A stretch of 36,344 nt of DNA from positions 1-36,344 of the forward strand of contig JAAYXQ010000027.1 of the NCBI GenBank assembly GCA_012515825.1. Reading direction: 5' to 3'. The notes beneath the pieces were generated by a model. The model did not search any database, was not told the origin of the DNA, and saw nothing but the letters and a program-made list of their open reading frames with translations. Positions within the stretch are counted from its first letter, which is position 1, and every line of letters starts with the position of its first letter. This DNA comes from Fibrobacter sp. (GTDB lineage: Bacteria > Fibrobacterota > Fibrobacteria > Fibrobacterales > Fibrobacteraceae). Of this stretch, positions 24,979-33,189 are shown in pieces. A program made the position numbers and the translations under genes.

Positions 24979-25974
24979 ATGATTGAGCCCTTCGTCTTAA
25001 TATGGATTGCAGTAATAGTTATTTTATTACTACTACTTTTAGTATTAATCGAAATACAGCGAAGTGAAAAACGTCGTGAAAACGAAGAGATGTTTGGGAC
25101 TCAAAGCTTTGAAAGGAAAAAATTACTTTTCGGTTTAACAGAAAAGGAAACGCATACAATAGAAAAATTAGTCCGCCAGTCTACTTTTTCGAATAAGGAT
25201 GCTGTTTTTAATTCCTCTAGTCTATTTGAAGAAGCTGTAAATCGATTTTATAACTTTCGTAAAATCAATCAGATTCGTACGGAAACATTAGCTTCCGTTT
25301 CTTCTTTAAGAGAAAAGCTTGGCTTCACTGTCAATCATCCTCATGTTCTTTTAACGAGTTCAAGGCAATTTGTAGTGGGGATTAAGGTTACTCTTCTTTC
25401 CTCCTTGAAAACAAACAAAGAACATACTGTAGTTACAAGTGTGGACGAAAAAAGTTGGAAGGTAAGAGTATCAGGAGTTTGGGAAGAGGAATTTTATCAT
25501 ACGTTAGAAGGGTCTTTTATACTCATGCGTTGGACTCAACCAGAAGAGGCCGTTTACTCTGGAAAAGTAAAAGTTTTGAAAGTGACAGGTAATGAATTAG
25601 AACTTTCTCATTTAATTGAGTTTGAAAAACTACAATTAAGACGTTGGATTCGAGAACAAGTCTTATTTCCTGTTCAAGCATTTCTATCGAGTTCGTCTAA
25701 GTTGGAAGGCTTTTTGTTTGATTTATCTGCAGGAGGTATTCTAATTGGGTTACCAGTAAGTGAAATACCAACTCATGAAATAGAAATACAGTTTAGATTA
25801 CCTGGCTTTGGATTAGAACGTGTAAAAATTGAAATTTTACGTAATTTAGGCAAAAAAAGGCAAGAATACCCCGATTTATATTTATACACCGCTTCCTTTT
25901 CAGGTGAATTTGGTCGTATCCAAGAAAAGGTGCTTCAATACATATTTCAGGTTCATAAAAAGAAAAAGACGTAA
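24979..25974 (+). CDS. Membrane-anchored PilZ domain protein
   Basis: A 331-residue protein with a very hydrophobic N-terminal helix (about 3-26), a helical linker, a beta-rich middle resembling YcgR N-domains and a C-terminal PilZ domain. The two parts of the cyclic-di-GMP signature are present: Arg221-x3-Arg225 (RRWIR) and Asp248-x-Ser-x-x-Gly253 (DLSAGG). The start at 24979 is chosen over the track TTG at 24961, which lies inside pyrC'. It follows pyrC' by two bases, so it may ride on the pyr transcript, and immediately precedes the pilM promoter. Its likely role is to relay cyclic-di-GMP to the pilus machinery or the envelope; direct contact with pilus proteins is inference. Confidence 0.85.
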   Translation: MIEPFVLIWIAVIVILLLLLLVLIEIQRSEKRRENEEMFGTQSFERKKLLFGLTEKETHTIEKLVRQSTFSNKDAVFNSSSLFEEAVNRFYNFRKINQIRTETLASVSSLREKLGFTVNHPHVLLTSSRQFVVGIKVTLLSSLKTNKEHTVVTSVDEKSWKVRVSGVWEEEFYHTLEGSFILMRWTQPEEAVYSGKVKVLKVTGNELELSHLIEFEKLQLRRWIREQVLFPVQAFLSSSSKLEGFLFDLSAGGILIGLPVSEIPTHEIEIQFRLPGFGLERVKIEILRNLGKKRQEYPDLYLYTASFSGEFGRIQEKVLQYIFQVHKKKKT

Positions 25975-26033
25975 TTATAGGTGGTAAAAACAGGTCTAAC
26001 TAATTATTTTTCAAGGAGTTATGTATTTTTTGC

Positions 26034-26062
26034 TTGACATTCGCACTTGCGAAAGGTAGAAT
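26034..26062 (+). promoter_or_regulatory. Near-consensus sigma-70 promoter of the pil operon
   Basis: TTGACA (26034-26039), an exact 17-base spacer and TAGAAT (26057-26062), ending 32 bases before the pilM start. The spacer contains the dyad TTCGC-ACTT-GCGAA, a candidate operator. Confidence 0.85.
26040..26053. promoter_or_regulatory. Dyad in pil promoter spacer
   Basis: TTCGC (26040-26044) ACTT GCGAA (26049-26053), a perfect 5-base inverted repeat between the -35 and -10 boxes. A bound dimeric repressor or MerR-type activator would act on this promoter. It may be chance. Confidence 0.45.
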
Positions 26063-26094
26063 TGAGATGATAATGTTTCCCGTCGGAGTTTATT

Positions 26095-27183
26095 TTGGCT
26101 TCTGATTTTATTTCACATATGCTTGGCGATCGACAAACGGTCGGAATTGATATTGGTCATTACAGTATCAAGCTGGTTCGTGTATTTCATAGTCATCGAG
26201 GGAATATTCAAGTCACCGCTGTTGATTTGGAACGTATACCAGAAAAGACTTTAGAAGATGGGCAAATCAAGGATTCTGAAAAATTAAGAGAAGCTTTGTC
26301 TAAAATTATGGCAAGGCAAGTAAGCGATCGAGAAAAGGTGGATATCGTCGCTGGGATTAATAGTGCATCTGGAGTGCTTGTCGATAAGCTAACCGTTAAA
26401 GTGCCAAAGAATGCAAATGAAGATGCAATCATTGTTCAGACGGCACAAGCTCGTCCTCCTTTTGATGACCAGGATAACATATTAGATTATCAAGTTTATG
26501 ATCGCCAAGACGGTGAAATTAAAGTCAATATTGTGGCTGCAAAAAATGCGCTGTTAGATTCATGGGCTGAGTTTTATAAAGATTCCGATGTTCGCTTAAA
26601 CGCCATTGATGTGGATGTTTTTGCTTTAGCGAACGTTTATATGATGTCTGCAGAGGAAGAAGAGAAAAAAGAAACGGTGGCTATTTTTGATATTGGTGAA
26701 AAAAAGGCTAGCCTTGTCTTTTTAATGGGAGGCTTTTTTCATTCTACTCGAGCTTTGACTAGTGGTTCAATGGAGTCTGTGATCAATATGCTTTGTCGTC
26801 ATCTTGGTATAGACGTTGCAAAGTGTCATGAAATATTTGAAAGTGACAAACCTGTCATGATCGATGGTTTCTCTGAGGCGGACATTGAGTCTGCTATGCA
26901 GCTCGCTTTTGAAGAAGTCGTTGGAGCATTAGAATTTGGTATTCGATATTTCTCTAATTCAGAAGCTGGAGAGAAACCAAGTAAAATTTTATTGAGTGGT
27001 GGAGGCGTTAGTCTTTCTGGTTTATGTGAATATATCGAAGAACGAATTGGAATTCACACAGAAGCCTTGAGCCCTTTCGAAAAAGTTTCTTGTGCACCAG
27101 AAGTCGTTGGTGAATCAGGTCTTTCTAAAGCGTTAGTTAATATTTATGCTCCCGCACTTGGGTATGCCATGAGGAAATTCTAA
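26095..27183 (+). CDS. pilM: Type IV pilus assembly protein PilM
   Basis: Actin-like cytoplasmic ATP-binding protein that anchors the pilus alignment subcomplex by binding the PilN N-terminal peptide. The 362-residue product has GIDIGHYSIKLVRV near residue 17 (phosphate 1), FDIGEKKASLVFL near 200 (phosphate 2) and LLSGGGVSLSGL near 300 (adenosine). The start is TTG at 26095 with CGGAG six bases upstream. It is the first gene of pilM-N-O-P-Q, and its stop overlaps pilN by one base. Confidence 0.95.
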   Translation: MASDFISHMLGDRQTVGIDIGHYSIKLVRVFHSHRGNIQVTAVDLERIPEKTLEDGQIKDSEKLREALSKIMARQVSDREKVDIVAGINSASGVLVDKLTVKVPKNANEDAIIVQTAQARPPFDDQDNILDYQVYDRQDGEIKVNIVAAKNALLDSWAEFYKDSDVRLNAIDVDVFALANVYMMSAEEEEKKETVAIFDIGEKKASLVFLMGGFFHSTRALTSGSMESVINMLCRHLGIDVAKCHEIFESDKPVMIDGFSEADIESAMQLAFEEVVGALEFGIRYFSNSEAGEKPSKILLSGGGVSLSGLCEYIEERIGIHTEALSPFEKVSCAPEVVGESGLSKALVNIYAPALGYAMRKF

Positions 27184-27785
27184 TGGCAGAAAAGAAAAAT
27201 AAACTTTGTGTTGAAATCAATTTACTTCCTGCTGAATATAGGAAGGTTAAAAATGATTTAAGCTGGATCTTAGATCGTCGTATTGTATGGCCAATTGTCG
27301 CCTTGTTAGTCGTAGCCGTACTTATCTTTTTATTAATACTTCATATTGAAGATGTGACTTCTTCTTTAGAAAATGAGTTGCAGACGACTCTTGCTGAAGT
27401 AGAAAAAGAAAAACCATTACTTAATAAAATCACTGAACTAGATAATAAACTTTCGGTGATCGCCCAAAAAAATAATGCACTTAAATCAATTCAAGTCAGT
27501 AAAAAAAGATGGGTCATTCTTTTTGAAAACATGTCATCCATTTTGCCTCCAAATATGTGGCTTACGAATTTAAATCAGATTGGTGCAAATGAAATGGAAT
27601 TAAAAGGGTTTACTTATGACTTTTCTGAAGTTGCAGAATACATGGTCAAACTCGAAAAACAGGTTAGTATTAGTTCAGTCAACTTAATCTCTATAGCGAC
27701 AACGAAAACAGGCGGAGAAGATACCTATAATTTTACTATTAAAGCAGCGATTAAACAGGATCTTGGCCTGGAAGGAGCTAAGTAG
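27183..27785 (+). CDS. pilN: Type IV pilus assembly protein PilN
   Basis: A 200-residue bitopic inner-membrane protein. The cytoplasmic peptide EINLLPAEYRK near residue 10 carries the INLLP motif that docks into PilM. Next come one membrane helix (about 34-54), a coiled coil and a periplasmic ferredoxin-like domain (NMWLTNLNQI, ELKGFTYDFSEVAEYM). It dimerises with PilO in known systems. It overlaps pilM by one base and precedes pilO by two bases. Confidence 0.93.
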   Translation: MAEKKNKLCVEINLLPAEYRKVKNDLSWILDRRIVWPIVALLVVAVLIFLLILHIEDVTSSLENELQTTLAEVEKEKPLLNKITELDNKLSVIAQKNNALKSIQVSKKRWVILFENMSSILPPNMWLTNLNQIGANEMELKGFTYDFSEVAEYMVKLEKQVSISSVNLISIATTKTGGEDTYNFTIKAAIKQDLGLEGAK

Positions 27786-27787
27786 TT

Positions 27788-28387
27788 ATGGGTAATTTTG
27801 ATTGGAAAGACAAAAAAAATATTTTTGCTATTCTAGTAGTGCTTTTGATTGGTGGTGTTAGTTTTGCTTTTTATCAATATAAATGGACTACTTTTGAAAC
27901 TAAAAAACAAGAATTAGAACAACAGTTAACTAGCGCTCGCGATGACTTAGCTAAAATTAATGTTCAAAAAAATAGAATCGCAGAGTTGAGTCTTCGTTTG
28001 GCTCAAGCAGAGAATGAATTTGAACGTCTTAAAGAGATGTTCCCAGAAGAAGAAAAAGTACCTCTGCGTTTACAAGATTTATATGCCGTGTTAAGAAGTT
28101 CTGGTGTGCAGATTCAAAAATTCAATCCAGAAGGTCGTGAGCCCAAAGACTACTATATTGAAAACAAGTATTCTATTGTAGTGAATTCTGGTTACCATAT
28201 GCTTGGCTATCTTTTTGCTGAGATTGCAAATTTTAATTATCCTACTTCAATTACGGATTTGCGTTTAGGACGTTTTTCTGGCATTGCGACAGAGCTTGAA
28301 AAAGCGGAGACTCATGGATGGACTCCAATTACCGTTTCTGTCTCATTTAAATTGACCACTTACACATCCAAGAAGGTTGCGCAATGA
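27788..28387 (+). CDS. pilO: Type IV pilus assembly protein PilO
   Basis: A 199-residue bitopic inner-membrane protein paired with PilN. One membrane helix (about 12-30), a coiled coil (about 36-80, TKKQELEQQLTSARDDLAKI) and the PilO-type periplasmic domain (VPLRLQDLYAVLRSSGVQIQKFNP, YHMLGYLFAEIANF). It overlaps the next gene by four bases (ATGA). Confidence 0.92.
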   Translation: MGNFDWKDKKNIFAILVVLLIGGVSFAFYQYKWTTFETKKQELEQQLTSARDDLAKINVQKNRIAELSLRLAQAENEFERLKEMFPEEEKVPLRLQDLYAVLRSSGVQIQKFNPEGREPKDYYIENKYSIVVNSGYHMLGYLFAEIANFNYPTSITDLRLGRFSGIATELEKAETHGWTPITVSVSFKLTTYTSKKVAQ

Positions 28388-30114
28388 AAAAAATAAAAGC
28401 CCTTCTTCTTATCTTTTTTGTAGTGTCGACTTCTTTTGCTGCTGATGTTAAAGATGTTAGTATGCAGTGTCAAAAAGAAGCTTGTCAATTAGTTTTTCAA
28501 TTTGTTTCCTCCAAAAACTTGCCTAGTTTTTTTCAAAAGTATGATCCAAAATCAAAAATATTAACGGTTGCTTTTTCTGAGACAAATTTTCTTTTAGGCG
28601 ATGGAACGTTTGATTTGAATCCTACTTCTCCTTTAATTCAGAAAATGAAAGTATTTAAGGAAACCAATAAAAAAGTGTCCTTGCTAAAATTTGAGTTTAA
28701 TGTTGGAGATTTAATTAAAACAGATAAAAATAAAATAGAGCTTGTTAAAGAAACTCATTTTATGATTGTTCTTCCAAAAGCAAATGATAAGGGTTGGGTT
28801 TTATCTAAAAAGTTTAAGGAATTAAAGAAGGCCGCGGAGAAAGCAACACTTGAAGAAAAGAAACGTCTAGCAGAAGAAAAGAAGGCCGCAGAGAAAGCAG
28901 CTCTTGAAGAAAAAAAACGCTTAGCAGAAGAAAAGAAGGCAGCAGATAAAGCGGCACTTGAAGAAAAGAAACGTAAAGCAGCAGAAAAAAAGACTGCAGG
29001 AAAAGCAACAGTGGTAGAGACTAAAAATGTTGCTGAATCAAAGCCTGTGTCGGCTTTAATTGACGGTGTTCAAGAGATGATCGCTTTGTCTAGTTTTGGT
29101 TTAGAACAATTCCAATTAGTGACAGATGATAAAATAATTTTAACAAATGTTGGTCCATTGAATAAACAAGTGATTACGATTGGCTTAGCTGGGCCTTCCA
29201 AATCACCTGTATTTAAAATAAGTAGAAGCTCCATAGTAAAGTCTATATATTGGAGTTCTTTTGGTTTGAACTTAGAACTTCAACCAGGAATTGAGCCTTC
29301 AGTACTTGTTCGAAATGGAATTTTGATTTTACAGAAGCCTTCTGATAAAAAGATAGAGGGAATGTGGTATTGGCATGCAAAACCAACAGGCATTCATGAA
29401 CGTCAATGGATTAGCACCAAATCGACATCCTCTTCTTTTGATTCGTTTGCAAAAAGATTAGAACCTGAATCTAAAAAAATAGTTTCAGTAGCTCAGACTT
29501 TTTACCTTCGCCCTACTGCAAGAGAATTAATCGTTGTTTCTGAAGAAACAGAATTGTATGCGGCTGCAAGTGAAAAATCTCAAGTTTTACAGCGTGTTGT
29601 TTTTGGTGAACGATTAGTAAGTCTTGAAAATACAGGTTTGTTTCAGAAAGTGCAGTATAATAATAAAACAGGCTTTGTTTATAAAAGAGCCGTTTCTTTC
29701 CGTGACGAATTATCAAGCATTCAATTAGAACGATTAAAACAGATGGCTTTTGAAAAAGGTGAAAATCTGGATTCGATTGCTTCTCGGTTTGAAAAAATTA
29801 CAGAAGATCGAGTGACATATAGTTCTTTTGGTCGTAGAGATCCTTTTGTTGAAATTAAAGGTTTAGTAGAAGAAGGAATTAATATTGATCAGGTGGAATT
29901 AGTGGGAATTATTTGGGAAACCGAAGAACCTATGGCTATTCTTGCTGAAAGTAAAAATCCATCTATTTCTTATACCGTTAAAGAAGGTGATAAAATCTTG
30001 AACGGAAAAGTGCTTAAAATTACATCAACAGACGTACTGTTCTTAATCCAAGAATTTGGAGTCAGTCGTCGTTACTCCATGGGTTTGCCCGATAAATATG
30101 GGAGTTTAAAATGA
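28384..30114 (+). CDS. pilP: Multidomain PilP fusion: AMIN-like, coiled repeat, SH3-like and PilP domains
   Basis: A 576-residue exported protein in the pilP position. After a signal peptide (KALLLIFFVVSTSFA) comes an AMIN-like beta domain (about 20-135), then a Lys/Glu/Ala-rich helical repeat (about 148-205). A second beta region of uncertain type follows (about 230-325), then a bacterial SH3-like module (about 380-442: ELYAAASEKSQVLQRVVFGERL, TGFVYKRAVSF). Last is a PilP domain (about 480-576: FGRRDPFVEIKGL, VELVGIIWE, YTVKEGDKILNGKVLKI). PilP proteins I know are about 170-200 residues and link PilN/PilO to PilQ. AMIN domains normally sit on PilQ and bind peptidoglycan; here that function may have moved to PilP. 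The SH3-like module may add wall binding. No lipobox Cys. The PilP part is clear; the N-terminal domain names are less so. Confidence 0.85.
   Translation: MKKIKALLLIFFVVSTSFAADVKDVSMQCQKEACQLVFQFVSSKNLPSFFQKYDPKSKILTVAFSETNFLLGDGTFDLNPTSPLIQKMKVFKETNKKVSLLKFEFNVGDLIKTDKNKIELVKETHFMIVLPKANDKGWVLSKKFKELKKAAEKATLEEKKRLAEEKKAAEKAALEEKKRLAEEKKAADKAALEEKKRKAAEKKTAGKATVVETKNVAESKPVSALIDGVQEMIALSSFGLEQFQLVTDDKIILTNVGPLNKQVITIGLAGPSKSPVFKISRSSIVKSIYWSSFGLNLELQPGIEPSVLVRNGILILQKPSDKKIEGMWYWHAKPTGIHERQWISTKSTSSSFDSFAKRLEPESKKIVSVAQTFYLRPTARELIVVSEETELYAAASEKSQVLQRVVFGERLVSLENTGLFQKVQYNNKTGFVYKRAVSFRDELSSIQLERLKQMAFEKGENLDSIASRFEKITEDRVTYSSFGRRDPFVEIKGLVEEGINIDQVELVGIIWETEEPMAILAESKNPSISYTVKEGDKILNGKVLKITSTDVLFLIQEFGVSRRYSMGLPDKYGSLK
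28825..28986 (+). repeat. Three tandem 54-base repeats inside pilP
   Basis: Three 54-base copies (28825-28878, 28879-28932, 28933-28986) each encode an 18-residue unit like KKAAEKAALEEKKRLAEE, giving a charged single helix. The third copy has diverged at its end (KRKAAE). Copy number could vary between strains. Confidence 0.88.
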
Positions 30115-31664
30115 ATTCAATGACTCGAATGGTAATGGTTTTGCTGTTAATGGTAGCTACTCTTTGGGCTGCTCCTGCAGAGGGATCCGTAGCTCCAAAT
30201 AAGAAGCTATATGACTTCTCATTTGTCGATATTGAGTTTGACGCTGCATTTAGATCTCTTTCCATTGCAGCTGGAGTTGATATTTTACTTTCTCCAGATG
30301 TCAAAGGGAAATTGAATTTAAAAGTCTCTAAGAAGACATGGCAAGAAACATTAGATATTATCTGTGAATTAAATGATTTAGTATGGTTAGTTCAAGATAA
30401 GTATATCTCTATTCAAAGGCTTGCTTCCTATCAAGCAAAGCAAAAGAAGATTGCTGAACAAGAAGAGCAAAGTCAAGAGGTTGCTCCTCTGATTCGTAAG
30501 AACTTCGCTATTCGTCATGCCAAGGCCCAAGATTTAGTAAGTGTTTTAGAAACAATGAAATCGAAAAGAGGCAAAATTACCGTTGTAGAAAGGACTAATT
30601 CGATTATTGTATATGATACCGATGCAAGTATTGTTCAAATGAAAAATGCTTTAGACGAATTGGATGTGGAAACTCTCCAAATCATGATTACGGCAAAATT
30701 AGTGGTGGTCAATAGTAATCTTGCTCGTGAATTAGGTGTTGATTGGACAAGCGCGATGGGCTCAACGGCGTTAACGCCAGGCGTCGCTTCTGCACCAAAT
30801 GGAAGTAATGCCGGCGGAACAAGAACAAGTGCTGCCATTCAATCATTCCCTAATAACGGAGTATCTGGTTTACCTGGAGCAGCGACTTCTTTAACTGCAA
30901 GTATTTTAGATAACAATTTGCAAATTGCTATTAATAGCATTATGGGAGACGCTTCTACAGAAATTTTAGCAAGTCCTCAAGTATCTACTTTAGATAATAC
31001 TGAGGCCATTGTTTTTATGGGTGATAAAGTTTCCATTCGTGTGATTGATGATGCAGGCGAATCTTCAACACAGCTTGTAGAAACTGGTATTAAGTTGACT
31101 GTCACACCTCATGTTTCTGGAGATAACCGTATTCTTTTAGATTTACATCCAGAGAATAATTCTTATGATTATGACACCAAAGGTGAAATAGTGATCAGCA
31201 CTCAAGAAGCTAAGACCAAAGTGGTTGTAGCTGATGGTGAAACGGTCGTGATTGGTGGATTAACAAGAAATGAAGATGTGGAGTCTGAAAGTGGAATTCC
31301 TTTCTTAAAGGATATCCCTATTTTAGGAAATTTATTCAAATACACGAAAAAATCAGTGACAAAGAAAGACCTCGTCATATTTGTTACCCCTCGTATTATT
31401 CGTAATTATATCGGTAATGTACAAACATCAGAACCTTCGGAAGAAAAAGTGCAGCGTTTGGTAGATAATCAACCCGCTCCTGTAACTTCTCCTGCAAAAG
31501 AAGAATCAAATAAAGTTCCTGTACAGCAAGAACAACCAGCGACACAACAGGCTCCTGCTGTATCAGAACCTCCACCAGCACCCGCTGCTCCAGTAAATGA
31601 TGCTCAGCAAAATGAGGTTCCTCAAAATGATGAAGCCACAGCTGAAGAAGGTGAAGATTGGTAA
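30111..31664 (+). CDS. pilQ: Type IV pilus secretin PilQ
   Basis: The 517-residue outer-membrane secretin. After a signal peptide (to about LWA) come an STN/N0 domain (about 30-105: FVDIEFDAAFRSLSIAAGVDILLSP), an N1/secretin_N domain (about 125-200: FAIRHAKAQDLVSVL, TNSIIVYD) and the secretin beta-barrel domain (about 200-433: EILASPQVSTLDN, LVETGIKLTVTP, VVIGGLTRNEDVE, VIFVTPRII). A Pro/Gln/Ala/Glu-rich tail follows (about 440-517). No AMIN domain fits before N0, unlike many PilQ. Overlaps pilP by four bases. Confidence 0.95.
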   Translation: MNSMTRMVMVLLLMVATLWAAPAEGSVAPNKKLYDFSFVDIEFDAAFRSLSIAAGVDILLSPDVKGKLNLKVSKKTWQETLDIICELNDLVWLVQDKYISIQRLASYQAKQKKIAEQEEQSQEVAPLIRKNFAIRHAKAQDLVSVLETMKSKRGKITVVERTNSIIVYDTDASIVQMKNALDELDVETLQIMITAKLVVVNSNLARELGVDWTSAMGSTALTPGVASAPNGSNAGGTRTSAAIQSFPNNGVSGLPGAATSLTASILDNNLQIAINSIMGDASTEILASPQVSTLDNTEAIVFMGDKVSIRVIDDAGESSTQLVETGIKLTVTPHVSGDNRILLDLHPENNSYDYDTKGEIVISTQEAKTKVVVADGETVVIGGLTRNEDVESESGIPFLKDIPILGNLFKYTKKSVTKKDLVIFVTPRIIRNYIGNVQTSEPSEEKVQRLVDNQPAPVTSPAKEESNKVPVQQEQPATQQAPAVSEPPPAPAAPVNDAQQNEVPQNDEATAEEGEDW

Positions 31665-31688
31665 GTAGATCTATTAATAGGTCTACTT
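31663..31688. terminator. Hairpin overlapping both stop codons of convergent genes
   Basis: An 11-base stem AAGTAGATCTA/TAGGTCTACTT with one G-U pair and a TTAA loop. It includes the pilQ TAA and the TAG stop of the convergent gene. No T run follows, so termination by this hairpin is unproven. Confidence 0.5.
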
Positions 31689-32666
31689 AAGCTTATTGAG
31701 TGCGCTGATTTGTGTTTCATAGACCAGTTCTGGATTATCAGAACGTAGCCATGATAAGTATTCTGAACCTAGATATGACCAAGCAAAAATATTACGAATC
31801 CCCGCATCGTATGCCTCTTCTGTAGCGAGACGTACGTCGGATTCTTTATCTTTGACGATGTGATAGTTCTTTATCCAAATTTGAGCTTCTTTTCCGTACT
31901 TATGAGCAACGGATAAAACTTGTTTAGACACTTCTCTATAATTTTCTTTAATTATTTCAGAACTGGTTGTCTTTTCCCAATAAGGGTCAGAACTAATTTC
32001 ATCTACAAAAGGTAATTCAGCGATACGATCCCAGTTTTCTATTCCCGCTGGGAACCATGGAGGTAAAAGACAAACAGAATTTCGTTTCCCTAAACAATGC
32101 ACTTTTTCAGTCATTACATTTAAAAAGTCAATTAATGAATCTTCTCTAAATGATTGTACTTCGGGAGTTAGAGAATCGGGCATTTTAAAACCATATTTGT
32201 CAAAAAAAATCTTTTGGCATTGGTCACAACAACAAGCCCAGTTATTAAGATTGCCTTTTTCAAAATAAAAATGGGGTTCATCCCAGAAGATGGTTTCCAC
32301 TTTGGTAGAACAAACGGCTTGAATCCATTGATCCATATAATCTCTGAATTCCTGCTGGTTAGGGCAAGCGGCAACTTTAGATTTTCCATCGACCGTTTTT
32401 TGAGCTAAAGAAAAGTTTCTTCCGACAAGTTCAGAAAAGGCTTCTCCACCAAAAACTCTTCCAACGCCCCAAGGGTTTACATAAACTTTAAGCCCTAATT
32501 CATCGGAACCATCAATAATTTCTTGCATGGAATCACGGTAATATAAAAGATCTTCTTCTGACCATGTATGAAGAACGTGAGTAAACCCTCGCTCTTTAAT
32601 TTCTTTCATGTCTTCAAGAGCCCATTTCGGACGACGGACTCCAAAGTAACTAATACCTTTTTTCAT
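31683..32666 (-). CDS. TIM-barrel-like protein, possible glycosidase
   Basis: Family not recognised. The 327-residue, mostly cytosolic protein (no signal peptide) shows alternating strand and helix typical of a TIM barrel: GISYFGVRRPKW, GFTHVLHTWSEED, GLKVYVNPWGVGRVFGGEAF, then TIFWDEPHFYFEKG with Asp129-Glu130, a cysteine cluster CCCDQC (145-150), VDEISSDPYW (Asp227) and IWIKNYHI near 264. Pairs of acidic residues after strands 4 and 6 would suit a glycoside hydrolase. The CxxC-type cluster beside the active site is unusual for one. It lies 7 bases downstream of the receiver-like gene on the same strand and may be co-transcribed with it. Confidence 0.65.
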   Translation of the reverse strand: MKKGISYFGVRRPKWALEDMKEIKERGFTHVLHTWSEEDLLYYRDSMQEIIDGSDELGLKVYVNPWGVGRVFGGEAFSELVGRNFSLAQKTVDGKSKVAACPNQQEFRDYMDQWIQAVCSTKVETIFWDEPHFYFEKGNLNNWACCCDQCQKIFFDKYGFKMPDSLTPEVQSFREDSLIDFLNVMTEKVHCLGKRNSVCLLPPWFPAGIENWDRIAELPFVDEISSDPYWEKTTSSEIIKENYREVSKQVLSVAHKYGKEAQIWIKNYHIVKDKESDVRLATEEAYDAGIRNIFAWSYLGSEYLSWLRSDNPELVYETQISALNKLK

Positions 32667-32673
32667 AGTTTTA

Positions 32674-33108
32674 TTAATATGGATTTTCTGCTTCAGACCA
32701 TTGAGGTGAAGCGGCTTGAAAACATACGTGTTTTAATACATCTGTCCAGTCTTCTTGGCAAACAGGCTTAGGTATCCAGAATAAGTGGCCTTCTTTTTCT
32801 GAAGGCATTGGCATGGTACGTGGGATAAATTCTATAATCCAAGTTTCTGGAATACATTCTCGTAAACGGTTTACAAATTGAAGCATTTCAGCGTTTGGCT
32901 GCATTGGATAGTCTATGACTATTAAAGCGGGAGAAGTGCCTGTTTTTAATGGCTTTTCAAGGGCACGGTATGCTTGTTCTAACCCACTGCAAGTATAAAG
33001 AGTTGTATTTGCCACCATATCATGGTCTAAAAGCCAAAACAAAGTCCATTGGGCAACTTCATCTAAATTGCAACTGGAATCGAGCGTAATAAAAAATATA
33101 TGTCCCAT
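32674..33108 (-). CDS. Divergent response-regulator receiver-like protein
   Basis: A 144-residue single-domain protein with a CheY-like shape. Strand 3 ends in Asp66 (ALIVIDYPMQ), the place of phosphorylation in receivers, and a Lys-Pro pair (IPKPV, Lys114-Pro115) matches the conserved Lys-cis-Pro after strand 5. The N-terminal acidic pair is degenerate (FITLDSS, only Asp10), so phosphorylation chemistry may be altered. No output domain. GGAGA lies four bases before the ATG. It is followed by the TIM-barrel-like gene. No histidine kinase is in the window. Confidence 0.6.
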   Translation of the reverse strand: MGHIFFITLDSSCNLDEVAQWTLFWLLDHDMVANTTLYTCSGLEQAYRALEKPLKTGTSPALIVIDYPMQPNAEMLQFVNRLRECIPETWIIEFIPRTMPMPSEKEGHLFWIPKPVCQEDWTDVLKHVCFQAASPQWSEAENPY

Positions 33109-33189
33109 TGTCTCCTAAAATTAGTTTTTTTTTCTCTTTAGTGTATAGAAGGAGTTGTTCAAGTCTTTTTTTTCATTAAATTTACGCTT

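Noticed and set aside
26040-26053. LexA box in the pil promoter
   Set aside because: TTCGCN4GCGAA does not match the TGCNCN4GTGCA motif reported for Fibrobacter LexA as I recall it.
28814-29008. - strand Leu-rich ORF
   Set aside because: Antisense of the Lys/Glu/Ala repeat in pilP.
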